DNA of 64,000 nucleotides from Chrysoporthe austroafricana (Eukaryota; Ascomycota; Sordariomycetes; Diaporthales; Cryphonectriaceae), in contig JYIP02000007.1 of the NCBI GenBank assembly GCA_001051155.2, forward strand, positions 2,730,342 through 2,794,341. Direction: 5' to 3'. Both the position numbers and the translations under genes were made by a program. Positions within the stretch are counted from its first letter, which is position 1, and every line of letters begins with the position of its first letter. Below, in pieces: positions 22,071 through 32,005 of the stretch. The notes beneath the pieces are model-generated. The model was not told the DNA's origin. It saw only the letters and a list, made by a program, of their open reading frames with translations, and did not search any database.

Positions 22071-22722
22071 CCATCCTGCTGGATGGATTGCATGACATTG
22101 GCGAGGAAGCGTTCCGACTCCTTGACGAATCCGTTGTTCCACATCTCGGATGTGACAAGGTTGATGGGGTAGGAGGGGAAGAGGACCTCCTTGTCGGAGG
22201 GAGGTGGGTTGGTGTTTGGAGAAGGAATCTTCAAGTTGCGGATGAGGTCCATGGTGACCTCCTCGTTCAGGCCCTCCTCGTCTGCAAGCAGAGCCTCGAG
22301 CTCCATCTCGATGCTGTCGATGCCCTGCAGGGTAGAGCCGGACATGACAGCTTGGCGACCAGTGATAGCCATGAAGACAGGACGAGGGCTGTAAGCACCG
22401 CTGAAGCGGTCGACGTCCCGGATCTCGGCTCCAGCACTGCGCCTCTTCGAGGGCTTCTTGGAAGAGACAAGGTTGATGAGGCCATTGGCCATCGGTTGCA
22501 TGCCATTGCCGTTCATCTCGCCATTGATGGGCGCCTGGCGCCTGGAGAGCTCCAGAGCATCCTGAAGCTCGACAAGTTGCTGGCGCAGACTGTTCTTCTC
22601 GTTCTCTTGACGATCAGACTCCGTCTTTATGACCTCTAGCTCGGTGCTGGAAACCCGCAGGCTTTCCCGCAGCTGCTTCTCCTCCTCCTGCATCCGCTTG
22701 ACGTTGGCTGCGGACTCTTCGA
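22062..22722 (-). pseudogene. captured fragment: class V myosin coiled coil and tail
   Basis: About 220 codons on the minus strand run from [20 protein letters not shown] (coiled coil) through [20 protein letters not shown]. They continue [20 protein letters not shown] and end [20 protein letters not shown]. This is the end of the coiled coil and start of the cargo-binding (DIL) tail of fungal Myo2/MyoE. The frame is open throughout. It is fused in frame at its N-terminal side to GSK3 sequence, so one frame encodes a GSK3-myosin chimera. Motor and DIL remainder are absent. Confidence 0.8.
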
Positions 22723-23200
22723 TGGGCATCGTGGTCTTCATCTTGTTGAAGAATCGGAAGGCTCGGTAGACGGTCTCAGGAACGAACTGTTGGACGAGGT
22801 TAAGGTACACTTCATCCTTCTGTAACCGTGTCAGAAACGAGGCGGGCCAGAGTGGCGCTTCTGAATACGTACGCGCTCGCCGTTCGATTAGTAGAAAGCC
22901 TTCAGCTGCACGATGTTGGGATGCCGAACGATGCGCACGATCTGCAGCTCACGGTTCTACGATGTGGTCAGCACGGCCGATGAGCACGACGGGCCGCAAC
23001 GAGCTGCGTACCTTGAACCGCTTGTCCTGAGGAACGCTCTTGATGGCGGCGTCCTCGTTGAAGAGGGCCAGCTTGGTCTGGAAGACAACACCGAAGGACC
23101 CATTGCCCACGATCTTGCACTGGGTGTATTGGAGTTCTCTCGTCTCGCCGGTGATACCATCCTGGACCTTCTCGTTGATGTTGTCCTGAGGCTCGTTGAT
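22722..23200 (-). pseudogene. captured fragment: GSK3 kinase N-lobe with two introns
   Basis: The minus strand encodes [20 protein letters not shown], then [15 protein letters not shown] (glycine loop) and [15 protein letters not shown] (catalytic lysine), then intron 23011-22957. Next are [20 protein letters not shown], intron 22872-22820, and [20 protein letters not shown] to KTTMPI. This is glycogen synthase kinase 3 up to the start of the C-lobe. Retained introns show a genomic source. A tyrosine codon is TAA at 22888-22890. The sequence switches to class V myosin right after TMPI. Confidence 0.8.
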
Positions 23201-23281
23201 CTTGATGATACTCTGAACCTGATGTAGGTCTCAAGCGCCTTCGCCTTCAAAACCTCGCACCAGGCCTCCCACTGGTCCCGG

Positions 23282-24271
23282 TTAGGCTTCACATTCACCG
23301 CCGGGGTCCAGGGCGAAGATCGCGGTCCCGTTCCTGTCCACCACCAGCGGCTTGTGCAAGTACGGGATCACCTGCGACACCGGGTGCACCATCGCCTCCA
23401 GGACCAGCTTGGCGACCGAGATGATCGTATTGAATATGGCCAGGACCTGCCTCCCGTCCATGCCCGACTCCAACTAGAGCCATAAGCTAGGGGTCGACAA
23501 CGAGACGTCGGTCCCGCGGTTCCTCGATATCGCCTTCGAGAGGTACATCGTAGTCGGGTCGGTGACGGCGGGTAGGCCCTTCTGCATGGCCAGCTCGTAG
23601 AACAAGCTCGCGGTCTTGCTGTAGACCTCCATCACCCTCGCCTCGTCGAGTGCAATCGTATTCGCGTTCTTCTTCTCGATGTAGTACCTCACCGAGGCGA
23701 TGAGCATGGACGCCAGCCCAGTCCCCCACACGTTCGCCTTCCCGACGTAGCTCTAGGGCGTGGTCGCGGAGTTGCTGTTAAGGAAGTTCGAGGCCGAGCT
23801 CGACCCCATCGTCGTGCTGAAGGGGTTTATCATGGACATGCTCATCTCCCTCTTCCTGGCAAGAGCGGACGCGCTCGAGTACTCACTCTTGCACGAGGCC
23901 ACGTCCACGAACAAGTTCTCGGACTCGTCCAAGGTCGTGCGTCTGGACAGGGTGTTGCCCGTGTTCATGCTCATCTTCCTGTACATGTCCCTGTCGGGGA
24001 CGATGAAATCGGGCCTCTTCTCGCTCTTGTAGAAGGACGTGTACATGGGCGCGACCATTCTTTCGAGCCTCTCCATCCTCGTCTTCAGGTCGGAGTTCTC
24101 GCTCACCAGCATGGCCACCCTATTGGTCAGGATCTCGACCGGGTCCGTGGACTCGATGTTAATGTGGTCGTTATCCCCGTCGTGGCCAGGTTCGTGTTCG
24201 TCATGTGCGAGGTTGTCCAGGGCCTTGTCCAGCTCCGAGAACTCTTCCATGTCCCAAGGCACGACCGTCAT
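23282..24271 (-). CDS. unrecognised coding frame with two in-frame TAG codons
   Basis: From ATG at 24271 one frame runs about 330 codons, crossed by TAG at 23753-23755 and 23474-23476, to a TAA at 23282-23284. Near 23300 a frameshift would let coding continue ([20 protein letters not shown]) to the junction with GSK3 sequence at about 23225. Protein features: an acidic N-terminus, a leucine-heptad stretch (LVSENSDLKTRMERLERMV), then a Ser-rich part and a mixed C-terminal part. I recognise no family. The sequence between the stops is as protein-like as that before them, so the stops look either read through or recent. It may derive from a virus or other foreign element. Confidence 0.5.
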
Positions 24272-24325
24272 ATTGATATTGCGTTTTTGAATCTGTACGG
24301 CTTGTGCAGATGATCACCAACGTCA

Positions 24326-24691
24326 TCACCGACGCAATCGCGCCATAACGATAGCCAAGATCTTGAGCTACTCCATCATCTCTGGCTTGCCGACACCCGT
24401 ACACACGTGAGAGTTGCCGTTGTTATTGTTACTGTTATTATTGTAGATGACGTTCACAGTCATGAAGTCGACCAAGCTCACGACCCTGACCCCATTCGAC
24501 CTCGCGTGCTCAGTCATGCTCTAAAGCATGCCCATGTCCACGCACACATTCGAGCCCGTCACCATGTCGCAGGTCTTGATCTTCCACGATACCGTGCGCG
24601 TGCACACGTTGCAGCAGTTCAACAAGATCACGCACATGTTCGGGTAGCTGCCCCTGTCCGGGCTGATGCGGACGTTCTGGATCTTGGGCAT
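24326..24691 (-). CDS. unrecognised Cys-rich protein with two in-frame TAG codons
   Basis: ATG at 24691 opens a frame of 121 codons ending in tandem TGA TGA at 24328-24323, crossed by TAG at 24521-24523 and 24368-24370. The first 56 residues have cysteines in a CC-x2-C arrangement (ILLNCCNVCTRT) and a further C, possibly metal-binding. After the first TAG come SMTEHARSNGVRVVSLVDFM and an Asn run. It ends 54 nt upstream of the ATG at 24271, a compact gene-after-gene arrangement. No family recognised. Confidence 0.4.
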
Positions 24692-24934
24692 GTTACGTGA
24701 CAGCGGCGCTCAACCTGCTCATCATCAGTAACATCCTGATTACGAGCGAATCCTCTACCAAGACCACCAGCACATCATCATCGCGTCATGAGATCGCGGT
24801 CTAGACCAAACACACGTTCCAGAGGAGGCAGGTGTGCGAGATCAGGCACATTGTTCGCGCTCAAGGTCTCGGTCCTGGGCAGGAGCAGGGGGCACGATTG
24901 ACATGAAGCGCTTCAAGATGTGCGAGTTCCAGAG

Positions 24935-25115
24935 CGAGCCAGCCAGCCAGCCAGCCAGCGAGCCAGCCAGACAGTCAGTAAGCCAGCGATCTAGCCAGCA
25001 GCCAGAAAGCTAGCCAGCCAGATAGTAAGTAAGCCAGTGATCAAGCCAGCGATCTAGCCAGCGCGATCCAGCCAGCGATCCAGCCAGCGATCCAGCTAGC
25101 GAGCCAGTCAGTAAG
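24935..25115 (+). repeat. CCAGCGATC / GCCA minisatellite
   Basis: About 180 bp of irregular 4-12 bp units (CCAGCCAG, CCAGCGATC, AGTCAGTAAG), immediately before the exonuclease-like frame at 25135. Confidence 0.8.
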
Positions 25116-25134
25116 CAAGGTCGATAGCATCTGC

Positions 25135-25821
25135 ATGATCTACTACGACATCGAGCTCAACATCTCGGGCGAGTTCGAGCAGCCGGGCGCATGCACGAGC
25201 AACGGCGAGGTCTTCAGCACGTTCATGAGGATGTCCACGAGGTCGAACACGAGCCCCGTCCTGCAGAGGATTCCGGCCATGGTCTACTCCGCGCTTGTGG
25301 CCGAGCGGAAGGACGCGTACGAGCGCTTCATCCAGTAGGTGAGGAGGCAGAACAGCCTGATCGCGGGGTCGCGTATGGACAGCAACGTGGTCTTGGCCGC
25401 GCACTACGGCTCGTGTCACGATCATGTTCATCCCATCGGGTCGATGATGATGTGGGGCCTGACGCCGCCCAAGTTCATGTTCGCAGACACGCTCGCGTTG
25501 TTCAAGTGCGTCAAGGGCATGAGCGTGTCCGCGTCCCTGACCACGCTGGGGACCATATACACGCTCTGGATCGACTACAAGCCCCACGACGCCGTCAGCG
25601 ACGCCGACGCCGTCAGGGACGTGGTCAGAGTCGCGTTCCCGAGCGAGAACCTGGCCTTGCTGATATTCTCGCTTACGTGCGAGGACTTCATGACGCGCGT
25701 GGGCTTGGACATATTCACGCCCTCGCCGATATCCCCATTCCCAACCAGCCTTGCACGTAACCATAGTGATAATAATAATGATGACAATGACGACGGGAGC
25801 AAGAACTCGAGAAGGCCATGA
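25135..25821 (+). CDS. DEDDh-type 3'-5' exonuclease-like protein with one in-frame TAG
   Basis: The frame starts at ATG 25135 and ends at TGA 25819-25821, crossed once by TAG at 25336-25338. Counting that codon as a residue, the protein has 228 positions. Motif I is YYDIELN with D5 and E7. FEQPGA follows at 14-19, as usual in DnaQ-like nucleases. Motif II is AHYGSCHD with D96, and motif III is HDAVSDAD with H151 and D156. All five DEDDh metal-binding or catalytic residues are present, split between the two sides of the TAG. The C-terminus is Asp/Asn-rich. It lies on the opposite strand to the other frames of this tract. Source unknown; a DNA virus or similar element is possible. Confidence 0.6.
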
Positions 25822-25849
25822 ATAAGACCGGCAGCTCGAACGTGAACAT

Positions 25850-27111
25850 GGCACCATGTTGCTCAAGCGCATGATCTACACCTCGTACGTAGTCATGAGC
25901 AACGTCATGGCCACGTTTTTGTGCATGAAAAACGTGCTCGTGCTCGTGGTTATGGTGATGAACGGGTGCACGCGCACGCGCATGTCCGTCCTCTCCTACT
26001 TGTCCTCGTTGTTGTCCTCGTCCCCCTCCCCGTAGATGATCATCTCGACGAGCGTCACGACGTCGGTCCCATCCTCGAACATGTCCACGATCTCGCTCAA
26101 GTTCGTCTCCAAGCTCTCGAGGCTACTCCAGGGCATCTCGATGAGGCGGATCAGGGACTCGCACACGTCCTCGCTCGTGTACTGGCTCCTGTCCAACACG
26201 CCGCACGAGTGCGCGACCTTGCTCAAGAACTGGGTGATGAGGAACATCCTGCCGTAGGACGAGGTCACGAACGTGCCCATGACCTCGGCGTAGACCGACT
26301 TTCTATCCTCCTCCTCGTCCCAGATCGACTCGATTATCTTGATCAGCGTTTTGGTCAGCATCCTATCCAAGTCGTCGACCGTATACCCTTCTAGCGTCTA
26401 CTTGGGACCGGGAGCATTACCGTAAAGGGGCTCATCATAGTCATTACGCTCGGTAGCATCGTCCTGGGTATGCGCGGGTTGCTGCTCTAGCACGTAACTC
26501 TGTATCGGGAACGGGTTCATCGACGAGCTCTCGACCATGGGCGTGTATACGTTCTCATTCATGTTAGTGCCGTCGTACCTCCTCGTGAGCGAGGCCACGG
26601 GCTGGGACTCATGCTCGTACATGCTCCTGTCCTCCTCGATGACGCGGGGTAAGGCCGCGACCGTATTGTAGCTCTCCTCCATATTCGTTATCCATCTTCC
26701 CGCAGAACTCCTCGAACTCCTTGAGCAACTCGGCCTTGGAGTCGGCCTCATGCGCTCTGATGCTCTCCTCTTCTTGTTCAACTCGCTGATGATGATCGCC
26801 TGCCTCTTGATGCCCTCCATCATGTCCCTATGCATCTCCTTGTACGAGGTCGCGATGTTCTGCACGCTCTTGAGCACGCTCTTGAGCACGCTCTCGATGA
26901 TGACCACCCACTGGGACACGGCCTTGCCGTTGGGGTCGACCATCCGTCCGATCTGGCTCCTACTCCCGACCATGGTCGGCCCCGTGTACTTGCTCTGGTT
27001 CATATCCTGCCACACAAACGGGTTGATCGCCACGGCCCCGCTCGCCTGCACTTTCGTGCTGCTGGACGGATTCACGAACGGGTCTGTCGCCATGCTATTG
27101 GCCGTCTGCAT
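25850..27111 (-). CDS. unrecognised coding frame with three in-frame TAG codons
   Basis: The frame starts at or near 27111 and runs 237 codons to TAG 26398-26400. It continues without loss of frame through TAG 25996-25998 and TAG 25876-25878, then fades near 25850. The N-terminal part is Ser/Asn-rich (TDPFVNPSSSTKV), followed by a helical stretch (KEMHRDMMEGIKRQAIII). Between about 26760 and 26690 the better protein lies in another frame (EADSKAELLKEFEEFCGKM), implying two compensating indels. After the first TAG comes an Asp/Glu/Leu-rich helical domain (LTKTLIKIIESIWDEEEDRK). I recognise no family. Frequent ATG, ACG and GTC codons set the tract apart from the genes around it. Confidence 0.5.
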
Positions 27112-28097
27112 TGTCAGTGCGTGCCCCTCCCCCCCGGCGGACGAATCTTGATTACAGGGCTGGCCGCGGGCTCTCTCTCGCTCCTAGCAGCGCATCCGCG
27201 ACGTCATGGGAGAAGCAGATCAGGGCAAAACCAGCGGACATACGTGCTGGAAACATGCCTGAGGGCGCGCGAGAGATGGGAGTGACGTAAGTAAGAAATT
27301 AGGGGGGGGGAGGTAAGTGATTGCACGGGCGCACGTTGCGGTAGCGGGCAGAGAGAGTGAGTGAGTGGGAGACAGGCCCTGAGGCCCGCACACTGCAAGG
27401 CCAGCCCCAGCCCGAACCCCCGCGGTCTCTGCGCCAGTCCGCCCGCGCGCCCTCGCCACACACGCTCGTACCAGGTCCCGTGTGGCCCGGAAACACGGGT
27501 ACGTGGTAGGGCGCATCGATCTCAGGCAGGTCCGGGTGTGTTTTGCCCTGCTGCGTGGCTGGATTCCTGTGCTGGGGGGGGGGACGGCGAGACGGCGAGG
27601 AGGAATGGCGTGTGGCAACAGCCTTGCCGCCCGGCCGCCCACCTTCGCCCAGACACACACCCACGCCCACACCGAACCAAGTCTTCCTACCCGCCGGTCC
27701 TCGAAATGGCCGTAGCAACTTCACAGCCAACAGGCGGAGTCTCAGTATTCCGACAATGCCTAGCATTTGGCCAAAGCAAAATAGAGAAAAGCACGTGATA
27801 AATTAATTGCCTCCTCCCTATATCAGGGCTGAAATTAAAATCCCACTACTCATAATTTCGGAAGGGGGTAGGGGGGGTATGCATCCCTTAACGGCAGTCC
27901 CCCGCACTGCCCACCGTAATAATATTTCTTTTTTTTCCTTCTAGCGATAAACTGCTTCTGCTACACCTTTAATATTAAGCTCTTAATAGCAAGTTCGCAT
28001 TTATATGAAATCCTTTAAATTGCGGGCGAAATCGCAAGTACCGATAGCGCACTCACAATACCTACTAGTCTTGACTATCGCAAATTACCAATCACGG
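27112..28097. other. spacer, no gene
   Basis: GC-rich repetitive DNA to about 27790, then AT-rich sequence with G and T homopolymers. The CTGCAAGGCCAGxxCCA segment near 27390 resembles the repeats at 8.6 and 14.4 kb. No gene seen. Confidence 0.5.
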
Positions 28098-28100
28098 CGG

Positions 28101-28778
28101 TCAAAACGGCGGGCATCTTCCTTCCTCAACACGGCGGGCGTCTTCTTCAAAGCGGCGGGCCTCTTCTTCAAAACGGCGGGCGTCTTCCTCAACACAGCGG
28201 CGGGCGTCTTCTTCAACACGGCGGGCATCTTCGAAGTTGCCATCGCTAGTCATCGAGCTGCTTGGGCCGCAAGCCAATATAGCAGAAGGGCTAGCTATTA
28301 ATACCGTATCGGCTGGGGGGGCAGTAGTCCAATCCCTACGCGGCCCTTGCCATGTAGCGCTTAAAAAAGGCTGGTGGTAAGGCCTACTGCAGTGAATAAG
28401 GCCTAAGCCTGTCGGGCGGATAGCATTCGTAATATTATAACGAGTAGCATCTGCAGTAGATGGCGCATAAAGCACTGAATACATAATACCGACGCGTTTA
28501 CGCTCACCTTCGCCTCCATGCGCATGCTGGCTATCCGTAGCGGCAGTCCCGTTCTCGTCTCCAGCCTCGATGTTCTCGTTTCCAGTCTCGGTCGCAGGTG
28601 CAGCGCAGGCAGCATCCCGTACAGCGCTGCCGGTACCCTCGCCTTCAGCTCCATCATACTGACGGCCCGTACCAGTATTGGCCTCAGCTTCGACCTCGGC
28701 ACTAGGGTGGGCAAGGCCCTGCTCGGCACTGGGGCGGGCAAGAAGGCCTTGCTCGGTTTCGTTCAGCAATCTGTCCAT
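28101..28778 (-). CDS. membrane-protein family, copy A, C-terminus replaced by repeats
   Basis: 225 codons start with MDRLLNETEQGL, the family signature also at 47.68, 49.3 and 53.16 kb, then EAEANTGTGRQYD and an acidic, low-complexity region. INAIRPTGLGLI matches the family, but after about residue 130 the frame departs. The membrane segment is missing and is replaced by tandem EEDARRxEEDARR repeats (DNA unit about 27 bp, 28098-28240). The 5' flank (28780-29110) is homologous to the promoter region at 53170-53490, but the divergent DUF7924 gene is absent. Probably a frameshifted, non-functional copy that kept an open frame. Confidence 0.55.
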   Translation of the reverse strand: MDRLLNETEQGLLARPSAEQGLAHPSAEVEAEANTGTGRQYDGAEGEGTGSAVRDAACAAPATETGNENIEAGDENGTAATDSQHAHGGEGERKRVGIMYSVLYAPSTADATRYNITNAIRPTGLGLIHCSRPYHQPFLSATWQGPRRDWTTAPPADTVLIASPSAILACGPSSSMTSDGNFEDARRVEEDARRCVEEDARRFEEEARRFEEDARRVEEGRCPPF

Positions 28779-29179
28779 CCTTACAAATAATAAAGATTCC
28801 AGGGGATCCCGCTGCTTACGGGAGATCTTAAATACGACTAGTTTTGTGCTTGCCTAGTTATGATCGTATAGTGAAAAGTAATAGGAAATTAACTGAATAT
28901 TCAGCATAGCATTTGGTATTATATATAAATATATGTATATATTGACTGGTTATTATACTCGAGCCCTCTTGAAGCTCGAGCGATTCTATTACAGCTATAT
29001 CCTGTTACGTACAAGGAATGTACTATCGATTGCCTTTGAAAATAATATGCTTCTTCTTTGTTTTTATATGAAAGCATAGCAAGGCTACTGACCAAAAACC
29101 TCTGTCTAAAGATAATGAATTGCAAGAAAACAGCACATACCAGCTTCAAGTAGCCATAGGAAGACGACTTAAGCTTGTA

Positions 29180-29330
29180 AGTCAAAGCACCCTTTCGGCG
29201 CACCCGCCTTTTTCGGCGCACCCTGGTCAGCTACACCAAATATTGATATATATATATATAAGTAAAAGCACCCCCTTTCGGCGCACCCCCCCTTTCGGCG
29301 CACCCTGGTCAGCCATATCGCATATAGATA
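29180..29330 (+). repeat. subterminal repeats, probable pogo element end
   Basis: Four copies of CTTTCGGCGCACCC in two near-identical blocks ending CTGGTCAGC, separated by a TA run. They lie just outside the transposase tail at 29375-29640. This is the same layout as the left end of the element at 55.0 kb, where repeated units of the terminal repeat precede the transposase C-terminus. Confidence 0.45.
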
Positions 29331-29374
29331 TATATATACATTCTCAACTTTTTTACCTTATATAGCTATCACAA

Positions 29375-29640
29375 TGCAATCCTTTTCAGAAATACATAAT
29401 TCGACATAGCTCCCTCTATCAGAAATATCCACTTCTTGATTGAACGCATTTTGAATCCTCTATATAGCTTCCATACTGGCAAACTTGGAATTTGGGCTAA
29501 TATCGACCTTCTTTCTTTTTATTAGCCGAGAAGCTTTAACTTGTATTTTAAAGCTCGGTTTCCTTGCAAGGCTTTAGCTAGCTCGAAGTCCTTTTCGTCC
29601 TAGGCCTTTTTATTTTATTTTTCTGAATAATATCCATTAT
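29375..29640 (-). pseudogene. Fot1/pogo transposase C-terminal relic 2
   Basis: The minus strand reads KRKKVDISPNSKFASMEAI, then TAG in place of an expected Gln or Lys codon, then RIQNAFNQEVD and EKDCIVIA. These match the C-terminus of the 55-kb pogo transposase (KRRKVNTSPNSKF to EEDCIIVA). The rest of the gene is lost or too AT-mutated to follow. Confidence 0.7.
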
Positions 29641-29944
29641 GCTGCGTCTAATAGAGCATCGCGGTAAGGCTCTCTTCCCTTTTCCTGAAGGTATGCTGCA
29701 TTCCACCTTTCCATAATAGCTCTACAAACTACTGTAACATACACGAAAAGGGCAATAGGTATCAATAATAAGCATCAATAAGCATTTAAAGCTCTCTTCC
29801 ATACGCCGGGCCGGATCAAGCAATCTGTCTCCCCTCGATAATATACTGTCTCATCTTGCTAATTGCTTGATAGAAATCCCTATACCCTGGCTGGCATCTG
29901 GCTTGGCCTGAAGATGGCTAGAGAGAAAAGATACCAGAAATTTA

Positions 29945-30310
29945 TTGCCGGCTGCACCCAACCCTGTCAGGATAGCTGGTATACGAAACCTAGAAGCCAG
30001 CAGCCTGCCCCTTGCTTCCTCCCCCCCCCAAAGCCATGCTCACAAGGACAAATTGAAACATCACCTGGCTGCACCCGACCCTGTTAGGATAACCAGCACA
30101 TGCAACCTCGCGGGCTCTTATCTGTTCTGCTCCCAGCCTGTATGCAGCGACGGGTTTGAGGAACATCACTGGCTGCACCCGACCCTGTCAGGATAACCAG
30201 CACATGCAACCTCGCGGGCTCTTATCTGTTCTGCTCCCAGCCTGCATGCAGCGATAGGTTTGAGAAACATTACTGGCTGCACCCGACCCTGTCAGGATAA
30301 CCAGCATATG
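29945..30310 (+). repeat. 103-bp minisatellite
   Basis: GGCTGCACCCGACCCTGT(T/C)AGGAT recurs at 30067, 30171 and 30273 (period 102-104 bp), with a diverged unit starting near 29949. Each unit contains ACATGCAACCTCGCGGGCTC. No frame is conserved across units. 30310-30620 shows no gene. Confidence 0.8.
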
Positions 30311-30621
30311 CAAACCTATCCGCTGCGCACTGCTTCGAAAGGGGGAAGGAAGGAGGAAAGGCTCGCGACGACTGAGCCTGCAGACCGGTCGCCAGCTATG
30401 CCCGCCCGGACGTATCGACAGTCAGGAACCCCTACCCAGGCAATAATTCTGCGTCCATCCTAAACCACAGGGACTGAGAAGTACGAGCACTGCGTACCGA
30501 AGCTGCCGGCAGTATGCTCTGATATTCTGCGCTGCCAAACCTCGTAAGGACTACCGGCAATAGCAGAAGTGATACGGATAAGGCTAGGGGAGGCGTTATG
30601 GCCTGTGCCCGAGCCCGCTGG

Positions 30622-31884
30622 CTAAGGTCGGGAATAGGAAGGGGCCTGTCCTTGCTGCCTGCGGGCGCTTCTCCTCAGCTTACCCGGCAGATCGGAACGG
30701 GCGGCCTGGGTGCGTGCTGCGATACGGCGACTGCGGCGGGCGGCAGGCGGCATCTCGTCATCCTGAGGCCCGGCGGTAGGTATAGGCTTCGTCGCCTGTA
30801 GCTTTCTGCCTTTTCGACGTATAGGAGCGGTATTATCGCCGTTAGCACGTTTTCTTTTGGGTGGCCGTCTGCCATCGGCTGCGTCCAGCGCTAGTCTCTC
30901 GATTGTAGGAGCCGCTTCCTTGTTGGTCGCCTCCTTACTGGCCGCCTCCTTGCTTGCTGCTTCCTTGCTTGCCGCTTCCTTGCTTGCAGCCTCCTTGCTT
31001 GCAGCCTCCTTGCTTGCTGCTTGTTGGATTGTCTCCTTGCTCTTGATGCTGCCAGACGGTCCGCTGGCGGACGATCCGCCGGCTGCTTGACTTGCGAAAA
31101 CCGCATCCCCGTCAACCCGCCTCTTCTTGGAGCGTCGGTTGCCCTCGTCCTCGTCGCTACGTATGCTGGCAGCTGCCGGAGCTGACCTCTTGCGCGACTG
31201 GGTCGGGGTCGCGCTTGTTCCGCTCGCGGGCGGCGGGTATGTCGTGCTTGCGGTTGGGCTTGCTGGCCTCGTCTGCGGCTGCACCTGTGATACGCTTGTT
31301 CTGCTCGTAGCCAGGTAACTCGTCGCGCTCGGGGTCGGGGGATCTGTGCTGCTCGTAGTCGAGGACGTCGGTGGCGCTGGCAGCGCTGGCGGCAGGACGA
31401 ACGGGGGCGCTGGGTCCGACGGCTGCGTTGGGTCCGACAGCTGCTCCTTCCTGTGGGTAAAGAGGGAAAAATAGCGCGCAAGGGCGTCGAAGGTGAAGTT
31501 GCGGGAGAAGAAGAGGAAGGCCCCCCATCTTTCGGTCGACACATCCCACCTATCGTCGGGCGATTCCCCGTCCTCGGCGCCGTCGAGAAGATCCGGGCGG
31601 GAGGCGATACGCACGCCGATCGATTTCCAGCACGTGCGGATCTCTTCGAGCCTCTGCTTTCGGCGCTCTCTGAGTAGCGCGTAAAACTCGTCAGCGGTTG
31701 TTGCTTGCTCACAGAGTTCTGCGACGTCATGGTGGAAGGCTGTCGGCTCCTGGATGGCCAGAGGCACAGTGTTGTACTCGTCCCAGAGACTGGTAAAGAG
31801 GATGTCGATCGGGATATTGAGTTTCCAAGATGGCCACCACCATTGGTCATCCTCCCAAAAGTCTACCTTGGGCCTCCGGTCCAT
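30622..31884 (-). CDS. hypothetical basic, repeat-containing protein, 420 aa
   Basis: A single open frame from ATG 31884. The N-terminal 130 residues look folded (FWEDDQWWWPSWKLN, then LWDEYNTVPLAI and AFHHDVAELCEQATTADEFY), a pattern I associate with uncharacterised fungal accessory proteins. A Pro/Ser/Thr-rich linker follows, then NRRSKKRRVDGD, a run of AASKE repeats (15-bp DNA unit, about 30930-31020), and a basic C-terminus with PPKRKR and ARRSRRIAART. These basic clusters suggest nuclear location. Function unknown. The frame also extends upstream of 31884, but that part is made of the promoter minisatellite, so I place the start at MDRRPKVDFW. Confidence 0.65.
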   Translation of the reverse strand: MDRRPKVDFWEDDQWWWPSWKLNIPIDILFTSLWDEYNTVPLAIQEPTAFHHDVAELCEQATTADEFYALLRERRKQRLEEIRTCWKSIGVRIASRPDLLDGAEDGESPDDRWDVSTERWGAFLFFSRNFTFDALARYFSLFTHRKEQLSDPTQPSDPAPPFVLPPALPAPPTSSTTSSTDPPTPSATSYLATSRTSVSQVQPQTRPASPTASTTYPPPASGTSATPTQSRKRSAPAAASIRSDEDEGNRRSKKRRVDGDAVFASQAAGGSSASGPSGSIKSKETIQQAASKEAASKEAASKEAASKEAASKEAASKEATNKEAAPTIERLALDAADGRRPPKRKRANGDNTAPIRRKGRKLQATKPIPTAGPQDDEMPPAARRSRRIAARTQAARSDLPGKLRRSARRQQGQAPSYSRP

Positions 31885-31893
31885 CGTGTCTGA

Positions 31894-32005
31894 TAGGATT
31901 GCTGGGTGTAAAAGGTAGGTGGCGGTAAGAGGATTGCTGGGTGTAAAGGGTAGGTGGCGGTAAGAGGATTGCTGGGTGTAAAGGGTAGGTGGTGGTAAGA
32001 GGATA
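31894..32005 (+). repeat. 35-bp minisatellite in a 5' flank
   Basis: Three units of GATTGCTGGGTGTAAAGGGT plus GGTGGCGGTAAGAG start near 31901, 31936 and 31971, within 10-120 bp upstream of the start codon at 31884. Confidence 0.8.

Noticed and set aside
24930..25115. A CRISPR-like array of GCCA-rich repeats
   Set aside because: Units are short and irregular with no unique spacers of constant length, and the genome is eukaryotic; it is a minisatellite.
25191..25760. A His/Arg-rich + strand frame overlapping the exonuclease
   Set aside because: Strong DEDDh motifs lie in the other frame; the His/Arg bias is what out-of-frame reading of this codon use gives.
25108..25872. A 254-codon minus-strand frame opposite the exonuclease
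   Set aside because: It is Arg/His/Val-rich with no domain, mirrors the coding strand, and is interpreted as a shadow.
28005..28301. A + strand frame with AGVFFKTAG repeats
   Set aside because: It is the opposite strand of the EEDARR repeat in membrane-protein copy A, which starts with the family signature.
29945..30310. CRISPR-like repeats of 103 bp
   Set aside because: Whole units repeat without spacers; it is a tandem minisatellite.
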